12,335 nucleotides of DNA from Pseudomonadota bacterium (GTDB lineage: Bacteria; Pseudomonadota; Alphaproteobacteria; Ferrovibrionales; Ferrovibrionaceae). The stretch covers positions 1 to 12,335 of the forward strand of contig JAEYTW010000177.1 of NCBI GenBank assembly GCA_023433835.1. The letters are read 5' to 3'. The notes beneath the pieces are model-generated. The model was not told the DNA's origin, made no database searches, and worked only from the letters and a program-made list of their open reading frames with translations. Shown piece by piece: positions 6,717 through 12,335 of this stretch; the stretch's first letter is position 1; the number at the start of each line of letters is the position of its first letter. Both the position numbers and the translations under genes were made by a program.

Positions 6717-8059
6717 AGCGACCAGTTCTCGACGTAGTAGGTATCCAGTTCCACGCCGCGGCGCGCCTTCTCCAGCGTGTCGATGCCGCCGCGCATGCCG
6801 TTGATCTGCGCCCAGCCCGTGATGCCCGGCTTGATCCGGCTGCGGGTCGCGTAGCGCTTGACCACTTCGTAATACGGACCGTCGGACACGACCATGTTGG
6901 GCACATGGGCGCGGGGGCCGACGACCGACATCTCGCCGCGCAGCACGTTGATCAGCTGTGGCAGTTCGTCCAGGCTGGTGCGGCGCAGGAAGGCACCGAC
7001 CTTGGTGATGCGCGGATTGTCGCGCTTGGTGCCGAGCGAGCCGTCGTCGGTCTCGTCGACCGTCATCGTGCGCAGCTTGAACATCGGGAAGATCGTGTTG
7101 TTCATGCCCAGCCGCGGCTGGCGGAAGAACACCGGGCCCGGCGAATCCAGCCGGATGGCGATGGCGGCGGCGGCGATGACGGGGGCGGCGATGATGATGC
7201 CGATCGTTGCGACGACGTAATCCTCGATCAGCTTCATCAGCGCGTGCGTACCGCGCAGGGGCGCCTGCATCAGCTGCAGCACCGGCAGGCCGGCGAGGTC
7301 GCCGCCATGGGGCAGGCGCAGGTCGAGCGGGTTGTGCTTCAGCGGCAGGACGATGTCGGCCGCGATCATCTGCAACTGGCCGAGCAGTTGGAAGATGCGG
7401 TCGGCGGCCTCCCACGGCAGGGCCATGACGATGATGTCGACCTTGCGGTCGCGCACATAGGCGTGCAGCGCCTCGATCGTGCCGGTCACCGGAATGTCGG
7501 CCCCGAGGTCGAGGGCGTGGCGCGTCAGCCGGTCGTCGAACAGCGCGGCCAGGCGATACAGGTCCCGCCGGGCCGGATCGTTCACGTGGCGAATGACCTC
7601 GCGGGCGATGTCGGTGGCACCGACGATGACCACCTCGCGGCGCAACAGGCCGCGGCGCCGTACCCGGCCGGTGACGGGCCGGACGACGAGGCGGCCCAGC
7701 ACCAGGATGATGAAGGACGAGCCCGCCCACTGGAACAGCCAGCGCGGATGGTCGAGTTCATTGGGCGCGAAGGCCCAGACCAGGATCAGCGCGGTGGCCA
7801 GCGCGGCAATGATCCCGAACGCGATGGTGAAGACCTGCTTGAGGAACTTGCGGTAATTCTCCAGCCGGTAGGCATCGACCACCGTCATCGCCGACAGGTA
7901 GACGTGGATGCCGACCACGGCCAGGATCATCGCCTGGCCCTTCGGGTTCGGGCCCTGCGGATGCAGTTCGAAGAACCAGGCGCAGGCGAGCGCGATCAGC
8001 AGCAGGCCGCCGTCCCAGGCCATCACCATGCGGTTGACCAGGCCGTGGGTCCAGCGCAT
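6650..8059 (-). CDS. Undecaprenyl-phosphate sugar-1-phosphate transferase (PHPT, WcaJ/HfsE-like)
   Basis: Initiating enzyme of repeat-unit synthesis: transfers a hexose-1-phosphate from a UDP-sugar to undecaprenyl phosphate at the cytoplasmic face of the inner membrane. The 469-residue product has four N-terminal membrane helices (about 15-30, 43-62, 75-97, 110-126), a Rossmann-like CoA_binding_3 region (about 142-215, with VVIVGATD), and a membrane re-entrant helix (about 280-302). The catalytic bacterial sugar transferase domain follows: SPGPVFFRQPRLGMN (306-320), FKLRTM (327-332), TSLDELPQLINVLRGEMSVVGPR (361-383) and IKPGITGWAQINGMRG (409-424). These are diagnostic. The ATG at 8059 is preceded by AAGGTGG at 7-nt spacing, a good ribosome site. 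The specific sugar, Glc, Gal or GlcNAc-type, cannot be read from the sequence. Its 3' end overlaps the GH18 reading frame. Confidence 0.95.
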   Translation of the reverse strand: MRWTHGLVNRMVMAWDGGLLLIALACAWFFELHPQGPNPKGQAMILAVVGIHVYLSAMTVVDAYRLENYRKFLKQVFTIAFGIIAALATALILVWAFAPNELDHPRWLFQWAGSSFIILVLGRLVVRPVTGRVRRRGLLRREVVIVGATDIAREVIRHVNDPARRDLYRLAALFDDRLTRHALDLGADIPVTGTIEALHAYVRDRKVDIIVMALPWEAADRIFQLLGQLQMIAADIVLPLKHNPLDLRLPHGGDLAGLPVLQLMQAPLRGTHALMKLIEDYVVATIGIIIAAPVIAAAAIAIRLDSPGPVFFRQPRLGMNNTIFPMFKLRTMTVDETDDGSLGTKRDNPRITKVGAFLRRTSLDELPQLINVLRGEMSVVGPRAHVPNMVVSDGPYYEVVKRYATRSRIKPGITGWAQINGMRGGIDTLEKARRGVELDTYYVENWSLWFDFKIMLRTLVLGMVGRDVF

Positions 8060-8130
8060 CAGCCGACCACCTTCGGTTGCGGTATGGCGATATGGCTTCC
8101 TTGCGCCGAATTAAGCTTACGAATCAGCAT
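8059..8130 (-). other. Possible 23-codon leader ORF ahead of the transferase
   Basis: A short frame starts at an ATG (8128-8130), encodes MLIRKLNSAQGSHIAIPQPK plus VVG, and stops with TGA sharing one base with the transferase ATG (TGATG). GGGGAA lies about 12-17 nt upstream of its start. The layout would suit a translationally coupled leader peptide. Alternatively the TAATAT spanning its start (8129-8134) is a -10 box, although no good -35 is visible. Either way the 150-bp gap 8060-8209 is AT-richer than the genes and probably holds control sequence for the transferase. It could also be chance. Confidence 0.25.
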
Positions 8131-8209
8131 ATTACCCGGATTCCCCTGGTCTCGGGCCGAACGTACCAGCAACGCCGGGAAATGGAAGCAACGTCGTGTA
8201 ACGAGTGTC

Positions 8210-9505
8210 CTAAGGAAGCAATAATCGCTTGGCCGCCCAGGTGGTTCCAATGGCGCCTTGCGCCGTGACCAGCGCTGCGACCAGCGCAGCCCCGGTTATA
8301 CCGAAGGCCGGGATCAGCGCGGCGCTGAGCGCCAACCCCACCGCGAGCTGCAGCATGTTCAGGCGGCGCAGCACCGCGCCGTGGCCGGTCATCCCGAGCA
8401 GCACGTCCTGCACCGGCAAGAGGCAGTTGATCATCTGGCCGATGGCCATGATCCGCAACGCCGGCGCCGCCGCGTCGAATTCCGGCGCGATCAGCCGCAG
8501 CAGCATCTCGGGCACCGCCAGCATGACCAGGGTCGCGGGCACGCCGACCGCGGCGACGCCGCGCCGGATCATGGTGTTGTAGCGCCGCAGCCGGTCGATC
8601 GCGCCGAGCCGGTAGAGTTCGGCGAAATGCGGCGCGGCGACGGTGCCGGCGGCGATGATGATCACCCAGACCAGCATCGAGATGCGGTTGGCGATCGAGA
8701 ACGCGCCGACGGTTGCCGCGTCCGCCACCAGGCCCAGCACCAGCACGGGCAGCGACGACAGCCCGACCTGCGTCAGCTCGACCACCAGCAGCGGCAGGGC
8801 GGTGTGCCACATCCCGGGCAGCGCCTCGACCGGCTCGTCCGTCGGCGCCGGGCGGTCGGCCAGCATGCCGCGCGCCCGCCACAGGAAGAAGACCGCCAGC
8901 AGGCAGGACAGCGCAATCGAACCGGCGAGCGCCAGGATCAGCCGATCGAGGCTGTCGGCACCGAGGAACAGGGCGGCCAGGGTCAGGTTCGGCCACAGCG
9001 CGTTCTGCACCACCTGGGCGGCGATGGTCTGCTTGAACCCGGCCATGGCCGAGCCCAGCGTGAAGATCAGCGTCTGGGGCAGCATGACCATGGCCGTCAG
9101 CGCCAGCGGCCCGGCCAGGTCGGGCATGCGGAAGGCAAGCGTCGCCGCCGGCCCCGCCACCGCCCAGGTCAGGACCGCGGCGACGATGCCGGCCAGCGTG
9201 GTCCAGCCGAAGCCCGTGCGCATCGCCCGGGCGGCGGCCCCGCCCGCACCGATGGCGACCTCGGCCGCGATATGCCGGGTCAGGGCCTTGTCGAGGCCGA
9301 GCCGGGCGCCGGTCGCGACCAGCGCCACCCAGGTCAGGCAGATGAAGAACAGCCCGGCGTCATGGGCGCCCAGCCGGTGGCCGACCAGGATATAGAGGCC
9401 AAGCTTGCCGAGCGTTTCGGCGCCGCGCACTCCCAGCCCGAAGACGTAGCGCAGCAGGGTGGAGCGGGTCTGTTCCGAGAGGGCAGGAGCGGGGCGCTGG
9501 GACAT
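8210..9505 (-). CDS. Wzx-type polysaccharide flippase (MOP superfamily)
   Basis: Inner-membrane transporter expected to flip the undecaprenyl-diphosphate-linked repeat unit to the periplasm. The product, 431 residues from the ATG at 9505, consists of about 12-14 hydrophobic helices with the MOP/Wzx pattern: an N-terminal helix RYVFGLGVRGAETLGKLGLY with Arg and Gly, short cytoplasmic Arg-rich turns, and AAPHFAELYRLG followed by a basic stretch RLRRYNTMIRRG in the middle, which matches the cytosolic loop between the two halves. The C-terminal half has LRIMAIGQMINCLLPVQDVLL and AFGITGAALVAAL, common in Wzx. An in-frame TTG at 9526 would add MFPVKHP, but neither start has a clear ribosome site and I prefer ATG. 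It is the first gene of the minus-strand polysaccharide run and is divergent from the small secreted protein gene. Confidence 0.9.
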   Translation of the reverse strand: MSQRPAPALSEQTRSTLLRYVFGLGVRGAETLGKLGLYILVGHRLGAHDAGLFFICLTWVALVATGARLGLDKALTRHIAAEVAIGAGGAAARAMRTGFGWTTLAGIVAAVLTWAVAGPAATLAFRMPDLAGPLALTAMVMLPQTLIFTLGSAMAGFKQTIAAQVVQNALWPNLTLAALFLGADSLDRLILALAGSIALSCLLAVFFLWRARGMLADRPAPTDEPVEALPGMWHTALPLLVVELTQVGLSSLPVLVLGLVADAATVGAFSIANRISMLVWVIIIAAGTVAAPHFAELYRLGAIDRLRRYNTMIRRGVAAVGVPATLVMLAVPEMLLRLIAPEFDAAAPALRIMAIGQMINCLLPVQDVLLGMTGHGAVLRRLNMLQLAVGLALSAALIPAFGITGAALVAALVTAQGAIGTTWAAKRLLLP

Positions 9506-9511
9506 CGGATG

Positions 9512-9541
9512 CTTGACGGGGAACAAAATCTGACGCTACCG
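9512..9541 (+). promoter_or_regulatory. Candidate promoter for the 9552 gene
   Basis: CTTGACG at 9512-9518 resembles the alphaproteobacterial -35 (CTTGAC). CTACCG at 9536-9541, with 17 bp between TTGACG and this hexamer, resembles only weakly a CTATAT-type -10. Transcription would begin about 5 nt before the ATG at 9552, consistent with the absence of a ribosome site there. The evidence is the good -35 and the position only. Confidence 0.25.
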
Positions 9542-9551
9542 GTTTTCGGCC

Positions 9552-9929
9552 ATGAACGATATCGCCTATCGCGCCCTTATGCTGTCGCTCGTCGTAATGC
9601 TGTGCGGTCAGCCTGCCGTCGCACGGGCGCAGGCTACTACCGACGATGCGCCCAAAGCGGCGGCCGAGGAGTTCGACGTCCGCAAGGCCATCAACGACTA
9701 TTTCGTCGACCGGCTGCCTTTCGGCTGGTGGGCCGATCCCCCGGAAAAGCAAGGTCAGGGTTTCCGCATCGTGATCAACATGCCGGTCTGGTGGGAAGGC
9801 AATCCGGCCTCGGCGATGATCGCCTTGTGCCCGGACCGCCGCAACCGGATCTGGACCGAGGCGAAATATCTGTTCCTGCAACCGTTCTACAAGAAACTTC
9901 CCTGGGCCGGATACGAATGTCGCATCTAG
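9552..9929 (+). CDS. Small secreted protein of unknown function
   Basis: I do not recognise this family. The 125-residue product has a clear Sec signal peptide: a short N-terminus, a hydrophobic core (about 8-19) and the cleavage motif ARA-QA after residue 26. The mature part, about 99 residues, is soluble and rich in aromatic residues (FGWW at 57-60, MPVWWEG at 77-83, KYLFLQPFYKKLPW at 105-118). Two Cys, 93 and 123, could form one disulfide in the periplasm. No metal site or catalytic motif stands out. It is the only short gene in the cluster, divergent from the flippase with 46 bp between the two starts, and 41 bp upstream of the FkbM gene on the same strand. The context suggests a periplasmic accessory to the polysaccharide pathway, but this is inference. 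Codon use is like its neighbours, supporting it as a real gene. Confidence 0.75.
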   Translation: MNDIAYRALMLSLVVMLCGQPAVARAQATTDDAPKAAAEEFDVRKAINDYFVDRLPFGWWADPPEKQGQGFRIVINMPVWWEGNPASAMIALCPDRRNRIWTEAKYLFLQPFYKKLPWAGYECRI

Positions 9930-9942
9930 GAAATCTTGCCGC

Positions 9943-9958
9943 GCCGGCTTTGGCCGGC
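9943..9958 (+). other. Short GC hairpin between the 9552 gene and the methyltransferase
   Basis: GCCGGC-TTTG-GCCGGC forms a 6-bp stem with a 4-base loop just after the first stop codon and 12 nt before the next ATG. No T-run follows, so it is unlikely to terminate transcription; it could stabilise the upstream message or affect translation of the methyltransferase. Confidence 0.35.
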
Positions 9959-9970
9959 TAGGGTCCAGCC

Positions 9971-10783
9971 ATGCTGCTCGGCGCGATCAAGACCCTCATC
10001 CAGAATCACCTCCCCTGGCTTTTTGTCCCCCTGGCCGATCTGCGCGACCGCGTCGCGCCGCGCTACGGGGAGGCCGAACTGTCGCTGGTGCCGCGACTGG
10101 TCCCGACCGGCGAGGCGGCGTTCGACGTCGGGGCGAACACCGGGATGTACTCCTTCTGGCTGCTGCGCAGCGCCCAGCACCTGACGTCGTTCGAGCCCAA
10201 CGCGCGTCTGTGCGCCATCCTGCGCCAGCGCTTCGCCGGGGCGATCGCCGCGGGCAGGATGCAGATCGAAGCCGTCGCCGTCTCCAATCGCCAGGGCCAG
10301 GCCGAACTGTTCGTGGAGCCGGGTTTCGAGGCACTGGCCTCGGTCGAGGCCAATCATCGCCCGCCGACCGCCGTCAACAGCGGCGAGGTGCTGCGCGTGC
10401 CGACCGTGCGTCTCGACGACTACGACAAGCGCCGGGTCGGCTTCATCAAGATCGACGTCGAGGGGCATGAGGTCGCGGCGGTCGAGGGCGGCCTCACGCT
10501 GATCGCCCGCGATCGGCCGACCATCCTGGTCGAGGCGGAGGAGCGCCACCATGCCGGCGCCGTGCCGCAGTTGCGCGCGCTGCTGGAGCCGCTCGGCTAC
10601 CAGGGATTCTACCTGCATGAGGGACGGCTCAAGCCGGTCGCGGGGTTCGACCCGGCGGTGCTGCAGGACCGCTCGGCTCTGAACGAGGCCGGCACGCATC
10701 GCGTGCCCGGCAAGGTCTATGTGAACAATTTCATCTTCGCCGCCCGGCCCGAGGCGCTGGCCGACCTGGCCAAGGGCGTCTGA
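9971..10783 (+). CDS. FkbM-family SAM-dependent methyltransferase
   Basis: Class I methyltransferase of the FkbM type, probably O-methylating a sugar, possibly in this polysaccharide. The 270-residue product has motif I for SAM binding, FDVGANTGMYS (51-61), the acidic end of strand 2 in SFEPN (73-77), and the FkbM signature LDDY plus VGFIKIDVEGHE (148-167) followed by VEGG and DRPTILVEAEE (181-191). Length and motif order fit the family. The N-terminal 40 residues are a less conserved, partly hydrophobic extension. The ATG at 9971 has TAGGG at about 7 nt spacing as a modest ribosome site. It follows the small secreted protein gene in what looks like a two-gene plus-strand operon and is convergent with the next methyltransferase. 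The acceptor substrate cannot be told from sequence. Confidence 0.92.
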   Translation: MLLGAIKTLIQNHLPWLFVPLADLRDRVAPRYGEAELSLVPRLVPTGEAAFDVGANTGMYSFWLLRSAQHLTSFEPNARLCAILRQRFAGAIAAGRMQIEAVAVSNRQGQAELFVEPGFEALASVEANHRPPTAVNSGEVLRVPTVRLDDYDKRRVGFIKIDVEGHEVAAVEGGLTLIARDRPTILVEAEERHHAGAVPQLRALLEPLGYQGFYLHEGRLKPVAGFDPAVLQDRSALNEAGTHRVPGKVYVNNFIFAARPEALADLAKGV

Positions 10784-10800
10784 GCGCGGCATAGCCACCG

Positions 10801-10908
10801 TCATTCCCGCGCAAGCTGGAATCCGGGGCAAGGGCGCCGAGGTCGGCACCGCGCTTTCCCTGGATCCCGCGTCTTCGCTACGCTTTGCTCGGGATGGCGC
10901 GGTTTTTT
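10801..10908. repeat. REP-like palindromic element with terminator-like end between convergent genes
   Basis: The gap between convergent methyltransferase genes holds two hairpins in the style of alphaproteobacterial intergenic palindromes. The first is ATTCCCGC-GCAA-GCTGGAAT (10803-10822), 7 of 8 stem pairs with a GCAA tetraloop. The second has arms ATCCCG (10864-10869) and CGGGAT (10890-10895). An alternative stem in the second part, CCGCG (10867-10871) with CGCGG (10898-10902), leads directly into six T residues (10903-10908), a plausible rho-independent terminator for the plus-strand genes. The T-run overlaps the TAA stop of the minus-strand gene. Elements of this type are normally present in many genomic copies; only one is in this window. 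Confidence 0.65.
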
Positions 10909-11734
10909 ACCCGAAGAGCCGGCGCACGATGGGTTTGAGCTTGCGGCCCAGCGGGTGGTCGCGCAGCTGATCGGCCAGGTCGGATTGGCGGATGCGGTCG
11001 AGGATCGAATGCGGGGTCGCGTAGACCTCGACCTCGCTGCCGAACATGATCGTCGTGCGCATGTGCAGCCGTTCGGCGACGCCGCGGCGGATCGCCGCGC
11101 GATAGCCTTCCGACTGGCCGGGCCGGCAGAACAGCACCTTGTTGTCGCCGATGGCAAACGGCACCAGGCGCCCGGGATGACCGATCAGGTGACGGCAGGC
11201 GCCTTCGGATACCGCGGGGAATTCCGGGTTGAACCAGTCGTCGAGGATGACGACGCCGCGGTCGTCGAGCCCCTCGTCGGCGATCGCCATGTCGTTGGCG
11301 GTGACTTCCGAGGTATGGCCGCCGTCGATCGAGAAGAAGCGGGCCGGCGCCTTGACCCGGGCCGCGATGTCGCGCCAGCCGATGGCGGTCGAGGACGAGC
11401 GGATCACCTCGACCTGGGCCTCGGCGACGCCGAACCTGGCCATGTTCCGCCGGAACACGGCCTCGTCGCCGAAGCCCGAGGCGTCGAGGTTGGCCGACTG
11501 GTCCTCGAAGATGTCGACGGCGAAGGCGGTCTCGCCCGGCTGCAGCGTCAGGGCCAGCAGGATGAACAGCCGGCCGTGATGGATGCCGATCTCGCCGACC
11601 GAGCCGACGAGGCCCAGGCGCCGCTGTTCCTGCGCGACCTGGACCGCGATGTCGGCATCGAGCTGCGATAGCCAGCCGTCGACCTGGACATGGGCACCCC
11701 CGGCATATCGCTGCAGGGCAGGCGAGATGGTCAT
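10907..11734 (-). CDS. Class I SAM-dependent methyltransferase (Methyltransf_24-like)
   Basis: Probable methyltransferase of 275 residues. The SAM-binding motif I is VGEIGIHHGRLFILLAL (46-62), with His-His in place of the usual small residues before the loop Gly. Asp74 in FAVDIFEDQSANLD (71-84) sits at the end of strand 2, where ribose contact is expected. FFSIDGGHTSEVTANDM (133-149) and GVVILDDWFNPEFPAVSEG (160-178) match the strand 4-5 region of Methyltransf_24/CmcI-like enzymes; this D-G-x-H and D-D-W pattern often binds a metal or acceptor. The C-terminal 75 residues are less characteristic. The ATG at 11734 has GAGG at about 7 nt. It is convergent to the FkbM gene and separated from the polysaccharide genes by it, so membership in the pathway is suggested only by proximity. 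Substrate unknown. Confidence 0.82.
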   Translation of the reverse strand: MTISPALQRYAGGAHVQVDGWLSQLDADIAVQVAQEQRRLGLVGSVGEIGIHHGRLFILLALTLQPGETAFAVDIFEDQSANLDASGFGDEAVFRRNMARFGVAEAQVEVIRSSSTAIGWRDIAARVKAPARFFSIDGGHTSEVTANDMAIADEGLDDRGVVILDDWFNPEFPAVSEGACRHLIGHPGRLVPFAIGDNKVLFCRPGQSEGYRAAIRRGVAERLHMRTTIMFGSEVEVYATPHSILDRIRQSDLADQLRDHPLGRKLKPIVRRLFG

Positions 11735-12184
11735 GACGGATCCTCGGACGATACCGGCCGCCGGATGGTGCCGCGGCGACCGAGGCTGACGACCTGCCCC
11801 CGGCGGGCGATTAAGATGACGCTACCCATCGAACCCCACATCACACGTACTCGAACTCTCTGAACGTCGTTGGCGATCCCTGAGAGCTAACGCGGATCGC
11901 GTCCGACGCCTGTGATATGGAACACGGCGCCACCCTGCTCATATCGCATGGCAGCCCTGCGATACATCGCAAAAAACTGTCACCGCGCGAAAGGGGCCAC
12001 TACCGCCGATTGCTGCAACACCTGTGGCAGATCGCGGGTTGTGATACACAGCGTAACCAATTTCACCCGCCCGCTTACACTTCGTCACCCACAGCATCGA
12101 CCGGCAAATTTATAGTCGGTTCCATGACATGGCCTCCATCCGGCCACGTCGCTTACCCAGTATCAACCAACGAGATTGCCCGAC
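11735..12184. other. 450-bp gene-free region between divergent genes, with candidate control sites
   Basis: No supportable gene; two short plus-strand frames here lack family resemblance. The part from about 11830 to 12180 is clearly less GC-rich than the coding DNA, as expected for a promoter region. It contains a perfect inverted repeat TATCGCA-N9-TGCGATA (11942-11964), followed by a third ATCGCA (11966-11971). Two TGTGATA copies (11911, 12040), the second within TGTG-ATA-CACA, are also present. TATAGT (12111-12116) is a possible -10 for the plus-strand gene, but its -35 position (CCCACA) is poor. A TGGCC-N7-GGCCA hairpin (12130-12146) would fall in that gene's leader. Confidence 0.5.
11942..11964. 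promoter_or_regulatory. Candidate operator: 7-bp perfect inverted repeat
   Basis: TATCGCA and TGCGATA flank a 9-base spacer, centre to centre 16 bp, which puts the two half-sites about one and a half helical turns apart. A further ATCGCA starts 2 bp downstream. It lies about 220 bp before the plus-strand ATG at 12185 and about 210 bp before the minus-strand ATG at 11734. There is no T-run, so a terminator is unlikely. The evidence is symmetry and location only. Confidence 0.35.
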
Positions 12185-12335
12185 ATGGCCGGTCTGCCCG
12201 ATCCCGATCCGAAGCCTGACCTGCGCCCGGCCCGCCGCGGACCGCGCCTGTGGGTCATCCTGGTCTGGATCGTCTGCCTCGCCGGGGTCGGCGCCGGCGC
12301 CTATTACTACTATCGGATGCGCACCGATACCGCGC
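12185..12335 (+). CDS. N-terminal part of a membrane-anchored protein, cut by the window end
   Basis: The frame starts at ATG 12185 and stays open to the end of the window (50 codons seen). The visible part is a Pro/Asp-rich, Arg-containing cytoplasmic tail (MAGLPDPDPKPDLRPARRGP), then one strong membrane helix at about 22-41 (LWVILVWIVCLAGVGAGAYY) and a Tyr-rich, then polar exit (YYYYRMRTD). The positive residues before the helix predict an N-in, C-out anchor, so the main domain would be periplasmic. Family cannot be assigned from this fragment; a periplasmic adaptor or other anchored envelope protein is possible. The ribosome site is weak (AACGAGAT about 10 nt upstream). High GC at third positions begins at this ATG, which supports the start. 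Confidence 0.6.
   Translation, partial: MAGLPDPDPKPDLRPARRGPRLWVILVWIVCLAGVGAGAYYYYRMRTDTA

Noticed and set aside
6905..8224. Plus-strand open frame of 439 codons opposite the sugar transferase
   Set aside because: Antisense shadow of a gene with diagnostic motifs; translation has no recognisable fold.
8131..8250. Upstream extension of the short minus-strand frame to an ATG at 8250 inside the flippase gene
   Set aside because: It would overlap the flippase 3' end by 41 bp with no ribosome site, and the added residues look random; only the 23-codon part is worth noting.
8258..9961. Plus-strand open frame of 567 codons opposite the flippase
   Set aside because: Low-complexity Arg/Gln/Gly-rich translation that runs across the flippase and the secreted-protein gene in another frame; an antisense artefact.
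9926..10849. Minus-strand 307-codon frame opposite the FkbM gene
   Set aside because: Its start lies in the REP-like repeat (PRIPACAGMT) and the rest is antisense to a clear methyltransferase.
11917..12219. Plus-strand 100-codon frame in the gene-free region
   Set aside because: No ribosome site, no family resemblance, composition unlike neighbouring genes, and it overlaps the better-supported start at 12185 in another frame.
1..12335. Search for CRISPR arrays, tRNA/rRNA genes, IS elements and phage genes
   Set aside because: No regularly spaced repeats, no tRNA-like cloverleaf or rRNA sequence, no transposase or integrase motifs were seen.

Overview
The window looks like chromosomal DNA from a GC-rich alphaproteobacterium. 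The evidence is strong GC bias at third codon positions, long spurious antisense frames, short Wza/GumC-type export proteins, a toxin-first HigBA module, and an intergenic repeat of the 'ATTCCCGC-GCAA-GC..GGAAT' kind common in this class. I cannot name the genus from the sequence. The centre is a Wzx/Wzy-type extracellular polysaccharide locus.

Layout. Positions 14-603 (minus) hold a HigB toxin and HigA antitoxin, with a clear promoter/operator at 610-638. Positions 635-5573 (minus) are a tightly packed run in transcription order: GumC/Wzc-like co-polymerase with a degenerate kinase domain, Wza-like export lipoprotein, WecG/TagA (GT26) glycosyltransferase, Wzy-like polymerase. Genes there overlap by 10 bp, overlap by ATGA, or lie 3 bp apart. 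After a 90-bp gap come, further upstream on the same strand, a secreted GH18 glycoside hydrolase (5664-6716), an undecaprenyl-phosphate sugar-1-phosphate transferase (6650-8059) and a Wzx flippase (8210-9505). Divergent to these on the plus strand are a small secreted protein of unknown function (9552-9929) and an FkbM-type methyltransferase (9971-10783). A REP-like hairpin element (10801-10908) separates the FkbM gene from a convergent second SAM methyltransferase (10907-11734, minus). A gene-free region of about 450 bp (11735-12184) leads to the start of a membrane-anchored protein cut by the window end (12185 onward).

How it works together. The transferase would load the first sugar phosphate onto undecaprenyl phosphate and the GT26 enzyme would extend it. 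Wzx would flip the unit, Wzy would polymerise it in the periplasm, the GumC-like protein would set chain length, and the Wza-like lipoprotein would form the outer-membrane exit. A GH18 hydrolase could trim or edit the polymer and hints at a GlcNAc-type backbone. The set (initiating transferase, GT26, Wzx, Wzy, kinase-dead co-polymerase, short Wza) resembles the Caulobacter holdfast (hfs) toolkit, though that is inference. Only one extending glycosyltransferase is visible, so either the repeat is very short or other transferases lie elsewhere. The HigBA promoter overlaps the wzy stop codon, so the toxin-antitoxin pair sits directly at the tail of the polysaccharide operon.
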